A DNA stretch of 64,000 nt, taken from positions 3,606,001 through 3,670,000 of the forward strand of contig NZ_CP034909.1 of assembly GCF_008932245.1 (NCBI RefSeq), given 5' to 3'. Positions 26,759-35,941 of this stretch are shown here, piece by piece (position 1 is the first letter of the stretch; the number at the start of each line of letters is the position of its first letter). Source of the DNA: Sinorhizobium alkalisoli. GTDB lineage: Bacteria > Pseudomonadota > Alphaproteobacteria > Rhizobiales > Rhizobiaceae. Made by a program: the position numbers and the translations under genes. The notes under the pieces were generated by a model, which saw only the letters and a program-made list of their open reading frames with translations, ran no database searches and was not told the DNA's origin.

Positions 26759-27877
26759 ATGCGCATTACTCTCGAGCGGTCCAATCTTCTGAAATCGCTG
26801 AACCATGTCCACCGCGTGGTCGAACGGCGAAACACGATCCCGATCCTCTCGAACGTCCTGTTGCGCTCGGATGGTGCGAGCCTCGAAATGAAGGCCACCG
26901 ACCTCGACCTGGAAATCACCGAGGCGACGCCTGCCCAGGTGGAGCAGCCGGGCGCCACCACGGTTCCGGCCCACCTGCTCTACGATATCGTCCGCAAGCT
27001 GCCGGATGGATCGGAAGTGCTCTTGGCAACCAACGCCGAGGGTACGGCGATGACGGTCGCCTCCGGCCGCTCGAAGTTCTCGCTGCAATGCCTGCCGCAA
27101 TCGGACTTTCCGGACCTGACCGCCGGCAGCTTCTCGCATTCCTTCCGCCTGAAGGCGACCGACCTCAAGATGCTGATCGACCGGACGCAGTTCGCGATCT
27201 CGACCGAGGAGACCCGTTATTACTTGAACGGCATCTTCATTCACACGGTCGAGAACAAAGGCGAGCTGAAGCTGCGCGCGGTTGCCACCGACGGGCATCG
27301 CCTCGCCCGCGCCGACGTTGAAGCGCCGGCGGGCTCGGAGGGCATGCCCGGTATCATCATTCCGCGCAAGACGGTCAGCGAATTGCAGAAGCTGCTCGAC
27401 AATCCCGACGTGGTGGTGACGGTCGAAGTCTCTGATGCGAAAATCCGGCTGACGATCGCCTCGATCATCATGACGTCGAAGCTGATCGATGGGACCTTCC
27501 CCGACTATCAGCGCGTCATCCCGGCGAACAACGACAAGGAGCTGCGTGTCGATTGCCAGTCCTTCGCCCAGGCCGTCGACCGCGTGTCGACGATCTCCTC
27601 GGAGCGCGGCCGCGCCGTGAAACTGGCGCTCAATGATGGCCAGATGACGCTGACCGTCAACAATCCAGACTCGGGCAGCGCCACAGAAGAATTGCCTGTC
27701 GGCTATGAAGGCGATCCTCTCGAGATCGGATTCAACGCAAAATATCTGCTCGACATTACGTCCCAGCTCACCGGCAACGACGCGGTGTTCATGCTGGCAG
27801 ATCCTGGTTCGCCGACGCTGGTGCGCGATCTTGCCGGCGACGACGCACTCTATGTGCTGATGCCAATGCGAGTTTGA
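26759..27877 (+). CDS. dnaN: DNA polymerase III beta subunit (sliding clamp)
   Basis: A 372-aa ring-forming processivity clamp with three topologically equal domains: MRITLERSNLLKSLNHVHRVVERRNTIPILSN opens domain 1, LPQSDFPDL and ISTEETRYYLNGI mark domain 2, SKLIDGTFPDYQRVIP domain 3, and the C-terminal YVLMPMRV closes the hydrophobic partner-binding pocket. Normal length. As in other Rhizobiales it is not next to dnaA. A terminator follows at 27903. Confidence 0.97.
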   Translation: MRITLERSNLLKSLNHVHRVVERRNTIPILSNVLLRSDGASLEMKATDLDLEITEATPAQVEQPGATTVPAHLLYDIVRKLPDGSEVLLATNAEGTAMTVASGRSKFSLQCLPQSDFPDLTAGSFSHSFRLKATDLKMLIDRTQFAISTEETRYYLNGIFIHTVENKGELKLRAVATDGHRLARADVEAPAGSEGMPGIIIPRKTVSELQKLLDNPDVVVTVEVSDAKIRLTIASIIMTSKLIDGTFPDYQRVIPANNDKELRVDCQSFAQAVDRVSTISSERGRAVKLALNDGQMTLTVNNPDSGSATEELPVGYEGDPLEIGFNAKYLLDITSQLTGNDAVFMLADPGSPTLVRDLAGDDALYVLMPMRV

Positions 27878-27902
27878 AAACTAAGGAAGCCCCGCAATGG
27901 AG

Positions 27903-27932
27903 CCCGCCCTGCTTTCGCACGGCGGGTTTTTT
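27903..27932 (+). terminator. Intrinsic terminator after dnaN
   Basis: CCCGCC, a 12-nt loop, GGCGGG and TTTTTT, 25 bp after the dnaN stop codon. Confidence 0.85.
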
Positions 27933-27970
27933 CATGTCCCTTCGTCGCGCTGCTGCCGATTCTCATGCAT

Positions 27971-28024
27971 TACGGCGCTGCGCGTCATTTTAGACGCGTG
28001 AAGGTCGCAAGCAGCACTTCGAAG
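27971..28024 (-). repeat. Diverged half copy of the RIME1-like repeat
   Basis: Read on the minus strand it gives GAAGTGCTG...GCGACCTTCACGCGTCT...GACGCGCAGCGCCGTA, which matches the linker and second palindrome of the full copies with several changes. It lies between the dnaN terminator and the pmtA leader. Confidence 0.5.
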
Positions 28025-28115
28025 CGTCGCGTCTTTCCTCCCTAAATGGAAAGGATCTGGGGAAACATGCAGCAGGCGCAGACAGACTTGTTTTCGCCGC
28101 ATATAGGAGCACATT

Positions 28116-28196
28116 ATGAACGAACACGCACTCACGCTCGGCGAATCAGCCAGCAGGGGGAGAGCTGACATCGAGGAGGTCGAGGGAATTCTATGA
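28116..28196 (+). CDS. 26-codon leader ORF coupled to pmtA
   Basis: An ATG at 28116 has an excellent ribosome site (AGGAG at 28105-28109) and opens a 26-residue frame beginning MNEHALTLGESASRG whose TGA overlaps the pmtA ATG (ATGA). That geometry suggests translational coupling. The product has no recognisable domain or rare-codon run, so it could be a real small protein, a regulatory leader, or chance. Confidence 0.45.
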   Translation: MNEHALTLGESASRGRADIEEVEGIL

Positions 28197-28795
28197 GCTT
28201 GCGCTTGAAGGTTAAGGAACGGTTCGGCCGGAAGTTCGACGAGGAAATCCGCTTCTTCAAGGGCTGGATGAGCAATAGCCGCGCTGTCGGCGCGATCCTG
28301 CCCACGTCTTCGTTCACCGCGCGCCGCATGGCGAGCGTCGTCAACCCGCGTTCGGGCCTGCCGGTTCTCGAGCTCGGCCCGGGGACGGGTGTCATCACCA
28401 AGGCGATTCTGGAGCGCGGCGTGGCGCCTGAAAAACTGGTTTCGGTGGAATATTCCACCGACTTCTTCAATCAGTTGAGGGCGGAATTCCCCGATGTCAA
28501 CTTCATCAACGGCGATGCCTTCGATCTCTCGCACACGCTGGGAGCCTTCACGGACCAGCAGTTCGACAGCGTCATCTCAGCCGTGCCGCTGCTGAATTTT
28601 CCGATGCACCGCCGTGTGACGCTGATCGAGGATCTGCTTTCACGCATTCCCGTGGGGCGGCCGGTGGTGCAGATCTCCTATGGACCGCTCTCGCCGGTCG
28701 TCGCCGTGCCGGATCGCTATCGCATCCAGCATTTCGACTTCGTCGTCCGAAATATTCCGCCGGCGCAACTCTGGGTCTATAGCCGCACCCATTGA
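28193..28795 (+). CDS. pmtA: Phospholipid N-methyltransferase
   Basis: A 200-aa SAM-dependent methyltransferase that converts phosphatidylethanolamine stepwise to phosphatidylcholine, a major rhizobial membrane lipid. It opens with an amphipathic N-terminal helix (LRLKVKERFGRKFDEEIRFF), then VGAILPTSSFTARRMASVV, the SAM loop LELGPGTGVIT, and a C-terminal HFDFVVRNIPPAQLWVY that is characteristic of the rhizobial PmtA group. GAGGG precedes the ATG, which overlaps the stop of the small leader ORF. The histidine phosphatase gene follows after 15 bp. Confidence 0.93.
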   Translation: MSLRLKVKERFGRKFDEEIRFFKGWMSNSRAVGAILPTSSFTARRMASVVNPRSGLPVLELGPGTGVITKAILERGVAPEKLVSVEYSTDFFNQLRAEFPDVNFINGDAFDLSHTLGAFTDQQFDSVISAVPLLNFPMHRRVTLIEDLLSRIPVGRPVVQISYGPLSPVVAVPDRYRIQHFDFVVRNIPPAQLWVYSRTH

Positions 28796-28810
28796 CCCGG
28801 CGCGCAGCCG

Positions 28811-29392
28811 ATGTTCGGCGTCTATCTCACCCATCCGCAGGTCCGGATCGATCCTGAAGTTCCCGTGCCGCAATGGGGTCTTTCCGATCTCGGGCGGGAG
28901 CGCACGCGCATGACGGCCGGGCAGCCCTGGGTCCGGCTGCTCGGCCGCATCGTCTCCAGCACGGAAAGGAAGGCGCTCCAAACCGCGGCAATATTGGCGG
29001 ACGCCGCGGGCATTCCCGTCGAAACCGATGAGGAGACGGGCGAAAACGATCGTTCCTCTACCGGCTTTCTTCCGCCGGACGAGTTCGAGAAGGCGGCGGA
29101 CCGCTTCTTTGCCCATCCCGAAGAGAGCTTCAGGGGCTGGGAGCGGGCACTCGACGCCCAGACGCGCATTTCGAGGGCCGTCTTCTACATCCTCGAGCGG
29201 CACGACCCGACAGTGCCGATCGCCTTTGTCGGCCACGGCGGCGTCGGCACCCTCCTGAAATGCCGGATGACGGGCACTGCGATCGCGCGCAGCGCCGATC
29301 AGCTGCCGGGCGGCGGCAATCTCTTTGCTTTCCGCCTTGCGGATCGCGCCGTCACGTGCGACTGGACCGCGATGGAATTCTGGCAGGGGTAG
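28811..29392 (+). CDS. Histidine phosphatase superfamily protein with altered RHG motif
   Basis: A 193-aa member of the phosphoglycerate mutase-like superfamily. The active-site His is present in [10 protein letters not shown], where the usual RHG reads THP, so the first catalytic arginine is lost; the [10 protein letters not shown] segment, a later arginine ([10 protein letters not shown]) and the second His in [10 protein letters not shown] are kept. An S-x-P-like nucleophile arrangement suggests either altered activity or a non-enzymatic role. It lies between pmtA and pyrF with short gaps, so it is likely in the same transcript. Substrate unknown. Confidence 0.8.
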   Translation: MFGVYLTHPQVRIDPEVPVPQWGLSDLGRERTRMTAGQPWVRLLGRIVSSTERKALQTAAILADAAGIPVETDEETGENDRSSTGFLPPDEFEKAADRFFAHPEESFRGWERALDAQTRISRAVFYILERHDPTVPIAFVGHGGVGTLLKCRMTGTAIARSADQLPGGGNLFAFRLADRAVTCDWTAMEFWQG

Positions 29393-29399
29393 TCTCGAC

Positions 29400-30104
29400 A
29401 TGAGCATGAATGCGCGTGACCGATTGATTGTCGGCCTTGACCTTCCGACCGTGGCGGAAGCGGAGAAGATCGTCGCGACCCTCGGCGAGGAGGTCGTCTT
29501 CTACAAGATCGGCTATCAACTCGTCTTTGCCGGCGGGCTAGAATTCGCGCGCGATCTCGCTGCCGCCGGCAAGAGGGTCTTCCTCGACATGAAGCTGCTC
29601 GACATCGACAATACGGTGGCGAAGGGCGTGGAGAACATCGTCAAAATGGGCATGTCGATGCTGACGCTCCATGCCTATCCGAAGGCGATGAAGGCGGCCG
29701 TGGAGGCGGCCAGGGGATCCGATCTCTGCCTTCTCGGCGTCACTGTGCTCACCTCGATGGACGAGCAGGATGTGATCGACGCCGGATATGAATACGACCC
29801 GCACACGCTGGTGCTGCGCCGCGCCGAGCAGGCCCGTTCCGCCGGCATGGGCGGCATCGTCTGTTCGGCGGAAGAGGCCGGCGCCGTCCGCCGGATCATC
29901 GGCCCTGACATGGCGCTCGTGACACCCGGTATCCGCCCCGCCGGTGCGGAGAAAGGCGACCAGAAGCGAGTGATGACACCGGGCGACGCCATCCGGGCCG
30001 GATCCAGTCATCTCGTGGTCGGACGGCCGATAGTCAAGGCGCCCGATCCGCTTGCCGCGAGCCGCGCAATCCTCGCCGAGATGGCGGTCGCGCTTCCCGG
30101 TTGA
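29400..30104 (+). CDS. pyrF: Orotidine 5'-phosphate decarboxylase
   Basis: A 234-aa TIM-barrel enzyme for the last step of UMP synthesis. Landmarks: [23 protein letters not shown], the catalytic [13 protein letters not shown] (Asp/Lys/Asp tetrad), and the phosphate-binding TPGIRPAG and [11 protein letters not shown]. Normal length. ATG 29400 gives MSMNARDR; a second ATG two codons later is possible. Starts seven bases after the histidine phosphatase stop. Confidence 0.96.
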   Translation: MSMNARDRLIVGLDLPTVAEAEKIVATLGEEVVFYKIGYQLVFAGGLEFARDLAAAGKRVFLDMKLLDIDNTVAKGVENIVKMGMSMLTLHAYPKAMKAAVEAARGSDLCLLGVTVLTSMDEQDVIDAGYEYDPHTLVLRRAEQARSAGMGGIVCSAEEAGAVRRIIGPDMALVTPGIRPAGAEKGDQKRVMTPGDAIRAGSSHLVVGRPIVKAPDPLAASRAILAEMAVALPG

Positions 30105-30182
30105 GCCGCACCGAAAAAACAACAGTTCAGCGAAGCCGGCGCTTGACGTTGTCCCCAATTTGCCGAAAGTAGCCACCTCCTG

Positions 30183-30275
30183 CATGTTCACTTTGCCGGG
30201 CCCAGGCAAAAAACATGCAGCAATTCAAGGTGCTGCAGCGGCCATCGCGCGCTTCAAAAGACGCGCGCGCCGTCA
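30183..30275 (+). repeat. Diverged RIME1-like repeat
   Basis: Shares the linker (CATGCAGCAATTCAAGGTGCTGCAGCGGCC) and the GACGCGCG second palindrome with the other copies, but the first palindrome is replaced by CTTTGCC-GGGCCC-AGGCAAA. It occupies most of the pyrF to DUF1330 gap. Confidence 0.6.
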
Positions 30276-30305
30276 TGCGCTTCGCAGAGCGACGAGGAGT
30301 TCGCA

Positions 30306-30593
30306 ATGGCCAAGGGATACTGGATTGCTCGGGTCGATGTACGAGACCGCGACCGTTACAAGGACTACGTAGCAGCAGCGAAACCCGCCTTCGAGAAATA
30401 CGGCGCGACCTTTCTCGCCCGCGGCGGTCAGTTCCATCGCCTCGAGGGTGCTGTGCGAAACCGCAACGTGGTGATCGAGTTTCCTTCGTTTCAGGCCGCC
30501 ATCGACTGCTACAACTCGCCGGAATACCAGCTCGCCGCAGCCATCCGCCAGGAGGTCGCCGATGCGGAAATGGTGGTCGTGGAGGGCGTCTGA
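30306..30593 (+). CDS. DUF1330-family protein
   Basis: A 95-aa dimeric alpha-beta barrel protein: MAKGYWIARVDVRDRDRYKDY at the N terminus, then EKYGATFLARGGQF and VIEFPSFQAAIDCYNSPEYQ, the DUF1330 signature. Members are small and of unknown function, often near stress or aromatic-compound genes. An RBS-like GAGTTC region lies upstream but is weak. The repeat at 30183 sits directly before it, so its promoter is either within or beyond that element. Confidence 0.87.
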   Translation: MAKGYWIARVDVRDRDRYKDYVAAAKPAFEKYGATFLARGGQFHRLEGAVRNRNVVIEFPSFQAAIDCYNSPEYQLAAAIRQEVADAEMVVVEGV

Positions 30594-30723
30594 GGCACGC
30601 TACTCCGGCCTTGCTAGGGCGTGAAAATGGACGGGCAGGTGTGTGCGGATTGGCCTTCACCTCGCCCGCCGCTTGCGATATGTAGCAAGCAATCTTGCCC
30701 ATGAAATCAGGAGTGCGTTTCCC

Positions 30724-31704
30724 ATGACCTTGTCCAACCTTCCGCCGCTGGTGACGATTTTCGGCGGATCCGGATTTGTCGGCCGTCATGTGGTGCGCGC
30801 GCTCGCCCGCCGGGGCTACCGCATCCGCGTTGCGGTTCGTAGGCCCGATCTCGCCGGCCATCTCCAGCCGCTCGGCAATGTCGGTCAGATCGTCTGCGTC
30901 CAGGCCAATCTGCGCTACCGCAAATCGGTGGACCGTGCCGTCGAGGGCGCCGACCACGTGATCAATTGCGTCGGCGTCCTTTTTGAAAGCGGGCGCAACA
31001 GCTTCGACGCCGTGCAGGAATTCGGTGCCCGTGCGGTCGCCGAAGCGGCTCGTGCGGCCGGCGCGACGCTGACCCATATATCGGCGATCGGTGCCGATCC
31101 GAAATCCCAATCCGACTACGCCCGCACCAAGGGCCGCGCCGAACTGGCGGTCCTCGATACCGTGCCCGAGGCGATTATCCTCCGCCCGTCTATCATCTTC
31201 GGCCCGGAGGACGGTTTCTTCAACAAGTTCGCAGAGATGGCGCGCTTCTCGCCTGTCCTGCCGCTGATCGGCGGCGGTCGCACCAGGTTCCAGCCGGTCT
31301 ATGTAGGCGACGTGGCCGAGGCTGTCGCCCGCGCCGTAGAAGGGAAGCTTTCGGGCGGCACGATCTACGAGCTCGGCGGGCCGCAAGTGCTGTCCTTCCG
31401 CGACTGTCTCGAATTGATGCTGAAGACGATCGACCGAAAGCGCTCCTTCCTGTCTCTCCCCTTCGGCGTCGCCTCGCTTCTTGGACGCATCGCCTCGCTG
31501 GTGCCCTTCATCGCGCCGCCGATCACCGCCGACCAGGTGGTGTTGCTGAAATCCGACAATGTGGTCTCCGACAAGGCGGAGGTTGAAGGACGGACGCTCG
31601 ACGGCATCGGCATCGCACCCACGATGCTCGAAGCGATCCTGCCCACCTATCTGGTTCGCTATCGTCCGCAGGGACAGTATACGCGCGGCGGCCGTGCCGC
31701 CTGA
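30724..31704 (+). CDS. NDUFA9-like NAD(P)-binding protein
   Basis: A 326-aa atypical short-chain dehydrogenase. Rossmann loop TIFGGSGFVGRHVVRAL, then RVAVRRPDLAGHLQPLGNVGQI, THISAIGADPKSQSDYARTKGRAE (the YxxxK pair is retained), and LRPSIIFGPEDGFFNKFA. This pattern marks the alphaproteobacterial homologues of the complex I accessory subunit NDUFA9. A structural or assembly role at complex I, or quinone/lipid chemistry, is inferred from that kinship. ATG 30724 is the family start; the open frame extends 27 codons upstream. Confidence 0.88.
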   Translation: MTLSNLPPLVTIFGGSGFVGRHVVRALARRGYRIRVAVRRPDLAGHLQPLGNVGQIVCVQANLRYRKSVDRAVEGADHVINCVGVLFESGRNSFDAVQEFGARAVAEAARAAGATLTHISAIGADPKSQSDYARTKGRAELAVLDTVPEAIILRPSIIFGPEDGFFNKFAEMARFSPVLPLIGGGRTRFQPVYVGDVAEAVARAVEGKLSGGTIYELGGPQVLSFRDCLELMLKTIDRKRSFLSLPFGVASLLGRIASLVPFIAPPITADQVVLLKSDNVVSDKAEVEGRTLDGIGIAPTMLEAILPTYLVRYRPQGQYTRGGRAA

Positions 31705-31944
31705 TCGAACCGCAGCAACAGGTGAACGCATCGAAGCCGCCGAAGATGTGTCGGCGGCTTTTCTGTTGCCGGACAGCAACACCGTTGCAGTTCTGCCGCA
31801 GTCGCAAGCGCGTATGTCATTTACCCTGGATTCAGCACGTCCTGATATTGATCATGACACGGCCGGCGAATAAACAGCGCTCGCATCACGCGGCCCGGCA
31901 AACACAGCCGGCGCCAACATCACACTCGAAAGGCATACCGTCCC

Positions 31945-32106
31945 ATGGGCAAGTCGATCGCAATCTTTTTTGCGTCTGCGGCAATGATCATTCTGGCTGG
32001 CTCGTTCATGGCACCGAGTACCGTTGCAAGCAGCAGGCAGGGCTGCACGCCCGCTTACGGCGTAGACCCGTGCACGACGGCGTCGGTTGCCTCTTCCGGC
32101 AATTGA
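31945..32106 (+). CDS. Small exported protein, 53 aa
   Basis: ATG 31945 to TGA 32104. Residues 1-30 form a signal peptide (KSIAIFFASAAMIILAGSFM, then a VASS cleavage region); the mature peptide is only about 23 residues and has two cysteines (GCTPAYGVDPCTT) that could form one disulfide. AAAGG lies upstream, at a slightly long distance. It is followed by a strong terminator, as a monocistronic gene would be. No family recognised. Confidence 0.55.
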   Translation: MGKSIAIFFASAAMIILAGSFMAPSTVASSRQGCTPAYGVDPCTTASVASSGN

Positions 32107-32180
32107 GCCGACGTTGTCCCGACCCGCTACAGCAGGGGCGACTGAGGACAGAGACATTTCTTTTTTGGCGGGGGCCAGGG

Positions 32181-32217
32181 GCCGCATGCGTTTCGAAAGG
32201 GACGCATGCGGCTTTAT
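32181..32217. terminator. Intrinsic terminator between the small exported protein and uppP
   Basis: GCCGCATGCGT and ACGCATGCGGC form an 11-bp perfect stem around a 10-nt loop, followed by TTTATTTTT on the plus strand. It lies between two convergent genes and ends ten bases before the uppP stop. Confidence 0.85.
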
Positions 32218-32227
32218 TTTTGCGCGA

Positions 32228-33034
32228 TCATCCAAACACCCACAGGCCGATCAGCCCGGCAATACCGACGAGAATGCGCCAGATGGCGAACGGCGTGAAG
32301 CCGCGATGCGAGACGAAATCGAGCAGCGAGCGCACGACGAATATCCCGGCAACGAACGCTGCAACGAAGCCGACAGCAATCAGGCCGATATCGTCGAAGG
32401 AAAGCGCGTCGCGGTTCGTGTAGAGATCGAGGGTGAAGGCGCCGAGCATTGTCGGCATGGCGAGAAAGAAGGAAAATTCCGCCGCCGAGCGCTTGTCCGT
32501 TCCCATCAACAGGGCGCCGGCGATCGTCGCACCGGAGCGCGAGGTTCCCGGGATCATAGCCAGGCACTGGAAAAGGCCGATCTTGAAGGCGAGTGACGGC
32601 GGATAGAGGAAGATGTCGGTGTAGCGCGGCCTCAGCGGAAGATGATCGATGACGTAGAGAATGATGCCGCCGATGATCAGCACGACGCAAATCAGCATCG
32701 GCGTCTCGAACAGGACCGATTTGATGAAGCCATGCGCTGCCGCACCGATGACGGCCGCCGGCAGGAAGGCCAGCAGAACCGAGAGAACGAAACGGCGCGC
32801 TTGCGCACTTGCTGGCAGTGCACGCACGATCGACAGGAGTTTCTGGAAATAGACGAGCAGGATCGCGAGAATCGCGCCGAGCTGAATGAGAACAGCAAAT
32901 GTATTCCCGGGCGACTTGAAACCGAGAAAATGGCCGGCAAGCAGGACATGCGCGGTGGACGAGACGGGAATGAACTCCGTGAGCCCCTCGATGAGCCCGA
33001 GAACAAGCGCGCTGATGATGGATTGATCCGCCAT
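32228..33034 (-). CDS. uppP: Undecaprenyl-diphosphatase
   Basis: A 268-aa integral membrane enzyme (BacA/UppP) that dephosphorylates undecaprenyl diphosphate to recycle the carrier lipid for peptidoglycan and surface polysaccharides. The two catalytic motifs are clear: [17 protein letters not shown] near the N terminus and [17 protein letters not shown] in the second half; eight predicted spans. Length normal. This BacA should not be confused with the symbiosis peptide transporter of the same name. Divergent from the fzlA-like gene. Confidence 0.95.
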   Translation of the reverse strand: MADQSIISALVLGLIEGLTEFIPVSSTAHVLLAGHFLGFKSPGNTFAVLIQLGAILAILLVYFQKLLSIVRALPASAQARRFVLSVLLAFLPAAVIGAAAHGFIKSVLFETPMLICVVLIIGGIILYVIDHLPLRPRYTDIFLYPPSLAFKIGLFQCLAMIPGTSRSGATIAGALLMGTDKRSAAEFSFFLAMPTMLGAFTLDLYTNRDALSFDDIGLIAVGFVAAFVAGIFVVRSLLDFVSHRGFTPFAIWRILVGIAGLIGLWVFG

Positions 33035-33067
33035 GTATGAGATATTCCTGATGTAGTGGGATTTGGG

Positions 33068-33087
33068 AAGAGAATTGCGATTCTCTT
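33068..33087. promoter_or_regulatory. Perfect 8-bp inverted repeat upstream of uppP
   Basis: AAGAGAAT-TGCG-ATTCTCTT, 34 bp before the uppP start (transcribed leftwards) in the divergent control region. It could be an operator or an mRNA hairpin; there is no T-tract, so a terminator is unlikely. Confidence 0.35.
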
Positions 33088-33164
33088 GTGTTTGCCACCT
33101 GAACTACCTATAGCTCCTTACAACGAGCCGTGGCCAGATGCATATGCCGCGATGCTGACATTCC

Positions 33165-33190
33165 CAAGACAGCTCACTCAAGACAGCTCA
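33165..33190 (+). repeat. Tandem 12-bp direct repeat before the fzlA-like gene
   Basis: CAAGACAGCTCA occurs twice with a 14-bp period, ending 13 bp before ATG 33204. No ribosome-binding site is otherwise obvious in this interval. Confidence 0.6.
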
Positions 33191-33203
33191 AAATCTTTGA
33201 ACG

Positions 33204-33896
33204 ATGCCGACACTTTATCATCACCCCATGTCTTCCGCCTCGCGGTTCGTACGCCTTATTCTCTCTGAATATGGCTATCAGACGGAACTTTGCGAAGAGC
33301 AGCCCTGGGAGAACCGTCGGGACTTCCTTGTGCTCAACCCGGCCGGCACGCTGCCGGTCTATGTCGACAACAGCATGCGCGCGCTGTGTGGCGCGACGAT
33401 CATTTCGGAATATCTGGACGAAACCAGCGGGATCATGAAGCGGGACCGCCGGTTGCTGGCTGAGGATCCGTTCCAGAGGGCGGAAATCCGGCGTCTCACG
33501 GAGTGGTTCCTGCAGAAGATGGAAGCGGACGTGACGCGACCGCTCGTGCGCGAGCGCATTTTCAAGCTGCAGATGAGGCCGGACCAGGGCGGCGGCGCAC
33601 CGGATTCGAAGATCCTCCGAACCTCGCGCAACAACATCCGCCAGCACATGAAGTATCTTTCCTGGCTTGCCGGGTCGCGCCCCTGGCTGGGCGGCGACCG
33701 CATCTCCTACGCCGATCTTGCGGCGGCTGCCGCCACTTCGGTGCTCGACTATCTCGGCGAAATCGACTGGTCCGATTCGCCGTCCGCCAAGGAATGGTAC
33801 CAGAGGCTCAAATCGCGGCCTTCCTTCCGGCCGCTGCTTGGCGAAAGGGTGCGCGGCGTCACCCCCGTCTCGCATTATGCGGATCTCGATTTTTAA
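33204..33896 (+). CDS. fzlA: GST-fold protein, probable FtsZ-binding FzlA
   Basis: A 230-aa GST fold: N-terminal domain MPTLYHHPMSSASRFVRL, LNPAGTLPVYVD (cis-proline), GATIISEYLDE, and a helical C-terminal domain with WLAGSRPWLGGDRISYADLAAAA. The HHP opening, the E-x-x-W-E-x-R segment and placement beside queG fit FzlA, the alphaproteobacterial GST-like protein that binds FtsZ and promotes constriction; it lacks the usual catalytic Tyr/Ser/Cys. This is pattern-based, so an ordinary GST is the alternative. queG starts six bases after its stop. Confidence 0.7.
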   Translation: MPTLYHHPMSSASRFVRLILSEYGYQTELCEEQPWENRRDFLVLNPAGTLPVYVDNSMRALCGATIISEYLDETSGIMKRDRRLLAEDPFQRAEIRRLTEWFLQKMEADVTRPLVRERIFKLQMRPDQGGGAPDSKILRTSRNNIRQHMKYLSWLAGSRPWLGGDRISYADLAAAAATSVLDYLGEIDWSDSPSAKEWYQRLKSRPSFRPLLGERVRGVTPVSHYADLDF

Positions 33897-33902
33897 GGGC
33901 TT

Positions 33903-35081
33903 ATGACCATGCCTGGCAACGCTCAAAGGGCGGAAAACCAGGACAGGAAGCGACGGACGCTCACCGCCTTCCTGAAGGAGGAAGCTGCGGCCAAGGGTTT
34001 CGACATCTGCCGCATCACGCGGCCGGATGCCATACCGCGTGCGCCGGAGCGACTGAAGGCCTTCCTTTCCGCCGGCCGTCACGGGACCATGGAATGGCTG
34101 GCAGAGACGGCGGAACGGCGCTCCGATCCGCGTGTACTCTGGGGCGAGGTCCGGTCGATCGCCCTTCTTGGCATGAACTATGGGCCCAACGCCGATCCGC
34201 GCGACATTCTTGGAAAGCGCGACCGCGGCGCCATCTCCGTCTATGCACAGAACCGCGACTACCACGACGTCGTGAAGGGGCGGCTCAAGGAGATCGCGAC
34301 GCGCTTTGCCGCCCGCTGCAGCGAGGACGTGAAGGTTTTCGTCGACACGGCCCCGGTCATGGAAAAACCTCTGGCGGAAAAGGCCGGCCTCGGCTGGCAG
34401 GGCAAGCACACCAATCTCGTTAGCCGCGACTTCGGCTCCTGGCTCTTCCTCGGCAGCCTGTTCACGACCGCCGATCTCGAGATCGACGCGCCCGAACACG
34501 ACCATTGCGGTTCCTGCCGCGCCTGCCTCGACGCCTGCCCGACCGGTGCCTTTCCGGCCCCCTACCAGATCGATGCGCGACGCTGCATCTCCTACTTGAC
34601 GATCGAGTACAAGGGTCGGATCGAACCGGAGCTGCGTCCGCTGATCGGCAACCGCATCTATGGCTGCGACGATTGTCTTGCCGCCTGTCCATGGAACAAG
34701 TTCGCCCGCGAGGCCTGCGAGATGAAGCTCAAGGCACGCGAAGATCTCAAGCAGCCGGAGCTCGCCTTCCTGCTGACTCTAGACGATGCCGCCTTTCGCG
34801 CCTTCTTTTCAGGCTCTCCGGTCAAACGCATCGGGCGCGACCGCTTCGTCAGGAATGTCTTGATCGCCGCCGGCAATTCCGGCGAAGAAGACCTGGTTTC
34901 CGCCTGCAAGGGCCTGGCAAGCGACGCCTCGCCGACAGTCCGGGCCATGGCGGTCTGGGCGCTTTCCCGGCTGATGCCGAAAGGAGAATTCATCGCTTTC
35001 GCGGGCAAATGTCCGCCGGAGACGGACGAAGAGGTTGTTTCGGAATGGAAAATGGCAGGAGTGAGCCGATGCATGTCCTGA
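33903..35081 (+). CDS. queG: Epoxyqueuosine reductase
   Basis: A 392-aa cobalamin-dependent, two-[4Fe-4S] enzyme that makes queuosine from epoxyqueuosine in tRNA. Both clusters are visible: [15 protein letters not shown] and [11 protein letters not shown], with cobalamin-domain segments [18 protein letters not shown] and [12 protein letters not shown]. Normal length. AAGGGC precedes the ATG. Its last 13 bases overlap the next gene, so fzlA-queG-SDR look like one operon. Confidence 0.95.
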   Translation: MTMPGNAQRAENQDRKRRTLTAFLKEEAAAKGFDICRITRPDAIPRAPERLKAFLSAGRHGTMEWLAETAERRSDPRVLWGEVRSIALLGMNYGPNADPRDILGKRDRGAISVYAQNRDYHDVVKGRLKEIATRFAARCSEDVKVFVDTAPVMEKPLAEKAGLGWQGKHTNLVSRDFGSWLFLGSLFTTADLEIDAPEHDHCGSCRACLDACPTGAFPAPYQIDARRCISYLTIEYKGRIEPELRPLIGNRIYGCDDCLAACPWNKFAREACEMKLKAREDLKQPELAFLLTLDDAAFRAFFSGSPVKRIGRDRFVRNVLIAAGNSGEEDLVSACKGLASDASPTVRAMAVWALSRLMPKGEFIAFAGKCPPETDEEVVSEWKMAGVSRCMS

Positions 35082-35941
35082 TCCTTGGTGCCGGCTATTC
35101 CGGCACGGCGATCGCCAAAGCCATTGCACCCGAAGCGCAATCGGTGACCGGGACGACCCGCTCGCCAGACAAGCTGCAGCCTCTGCGGGCCGACGGCATC
35201 GATCCGCTCCTCTTCGACGGAAACGCAATCTCCGCCGCGCTGGCGCAAGCGATGAAAAGGGCGACGCACCTCGTCCAGTCCATCGCGCCGGGGCAGGACG
35301 GCGACCCGATGTTCCGCGCCAAAACACCACCGCTTGCCGGGCTCCTGCCGAATCTTCGCTGGGCCGGTTATCTCTCCACTGTCGGGGTCTATGGCGATCA
35401 TGGCGGCGCCTGGGTTGCGGAAGACACGGTGATCAGGCCGGTCTCGCTACGCTCGATGGAGCGCGTCGAGGCGGAGAACGCCTGGCTCGACTTCGGTGCC
35501 CGGCAGGAAATCCCTGTCGCCGTGCTCAGGCTTGCCGGCATCTACGGTCCGGGCCGCAACGCTTTCCGCAACCTTGCCGCAGGGACCGCCCACCGGATCA
35601 TAAAGCCGAACCAGGTCTTCAATCGCATCCGCGTCGAGGATATCGGCGCGGCGACAGTCTTCCTTGCCGCGCACGGCCTTGGCGGGATCTACAACATCGC
35701 CGACGACGAACCGGCGCCGCCACAGGATGTCGTATTGGAGGCCGCCCGGCTGATGGGCGTCGACCCGCCGCCGGAAATTCCCTTCGAAACCGCCGATCTC
35801 TCCCCGATGGCGCGCTCCTTCTACGGCGAAAACAAGCGTGTTTCCAATGCAAGGCTGCGAGAGGCCGGCTTCGAGCCCGCTTTCCCCAACTATCGCGTTT
35901 CACTTGCACAGTTGTGGGCATCCGGGACCTGGCGGGGATAG
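35069..35941 (+). CDS. NAD(P)-binding SDR, YeeZ-like
   Basis: A 290-aa extended short-chain dehydrogenase-like protein: Rossmann motif [39 protein letters not shown], and [17 protein letters not shown]. It resembles YeeZ/epimerase-like proteins that often lack the catalytic Tyr-x-x-x-Lys pair; here no clear YxxxK is seen after the STVGVYG strand. Activity is therefore doubtful. GGAG precedes ATG 35069, which lies inside the queG end. Confidence 0.85.
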   Translation: MHVLILGAGYSGTAIAKAIAPEAQSVTGTTRSPDKLQPLRADGIDPLLFDGNAISAALAQAMKRATHLVQSIAPGQDGDPMFRAKTPPLAGLLPNLRWAGYLSTVGVYGDHGGAWVAEDTVIRPVSLRSMERVEAENAWLDFGARQEIPVAVLRLAGIYGPGRNAFRNLAAGTAHRIIKPNQVFNRIRVEDIGAATVFLAAHGLGGIYNIADDEPAPPQDVVLEAARLMGVDPPPEIPFETADLSPMARSFYGENKRVSNARLREAGFEPAFPNYRVSLAQLWASGTWRG

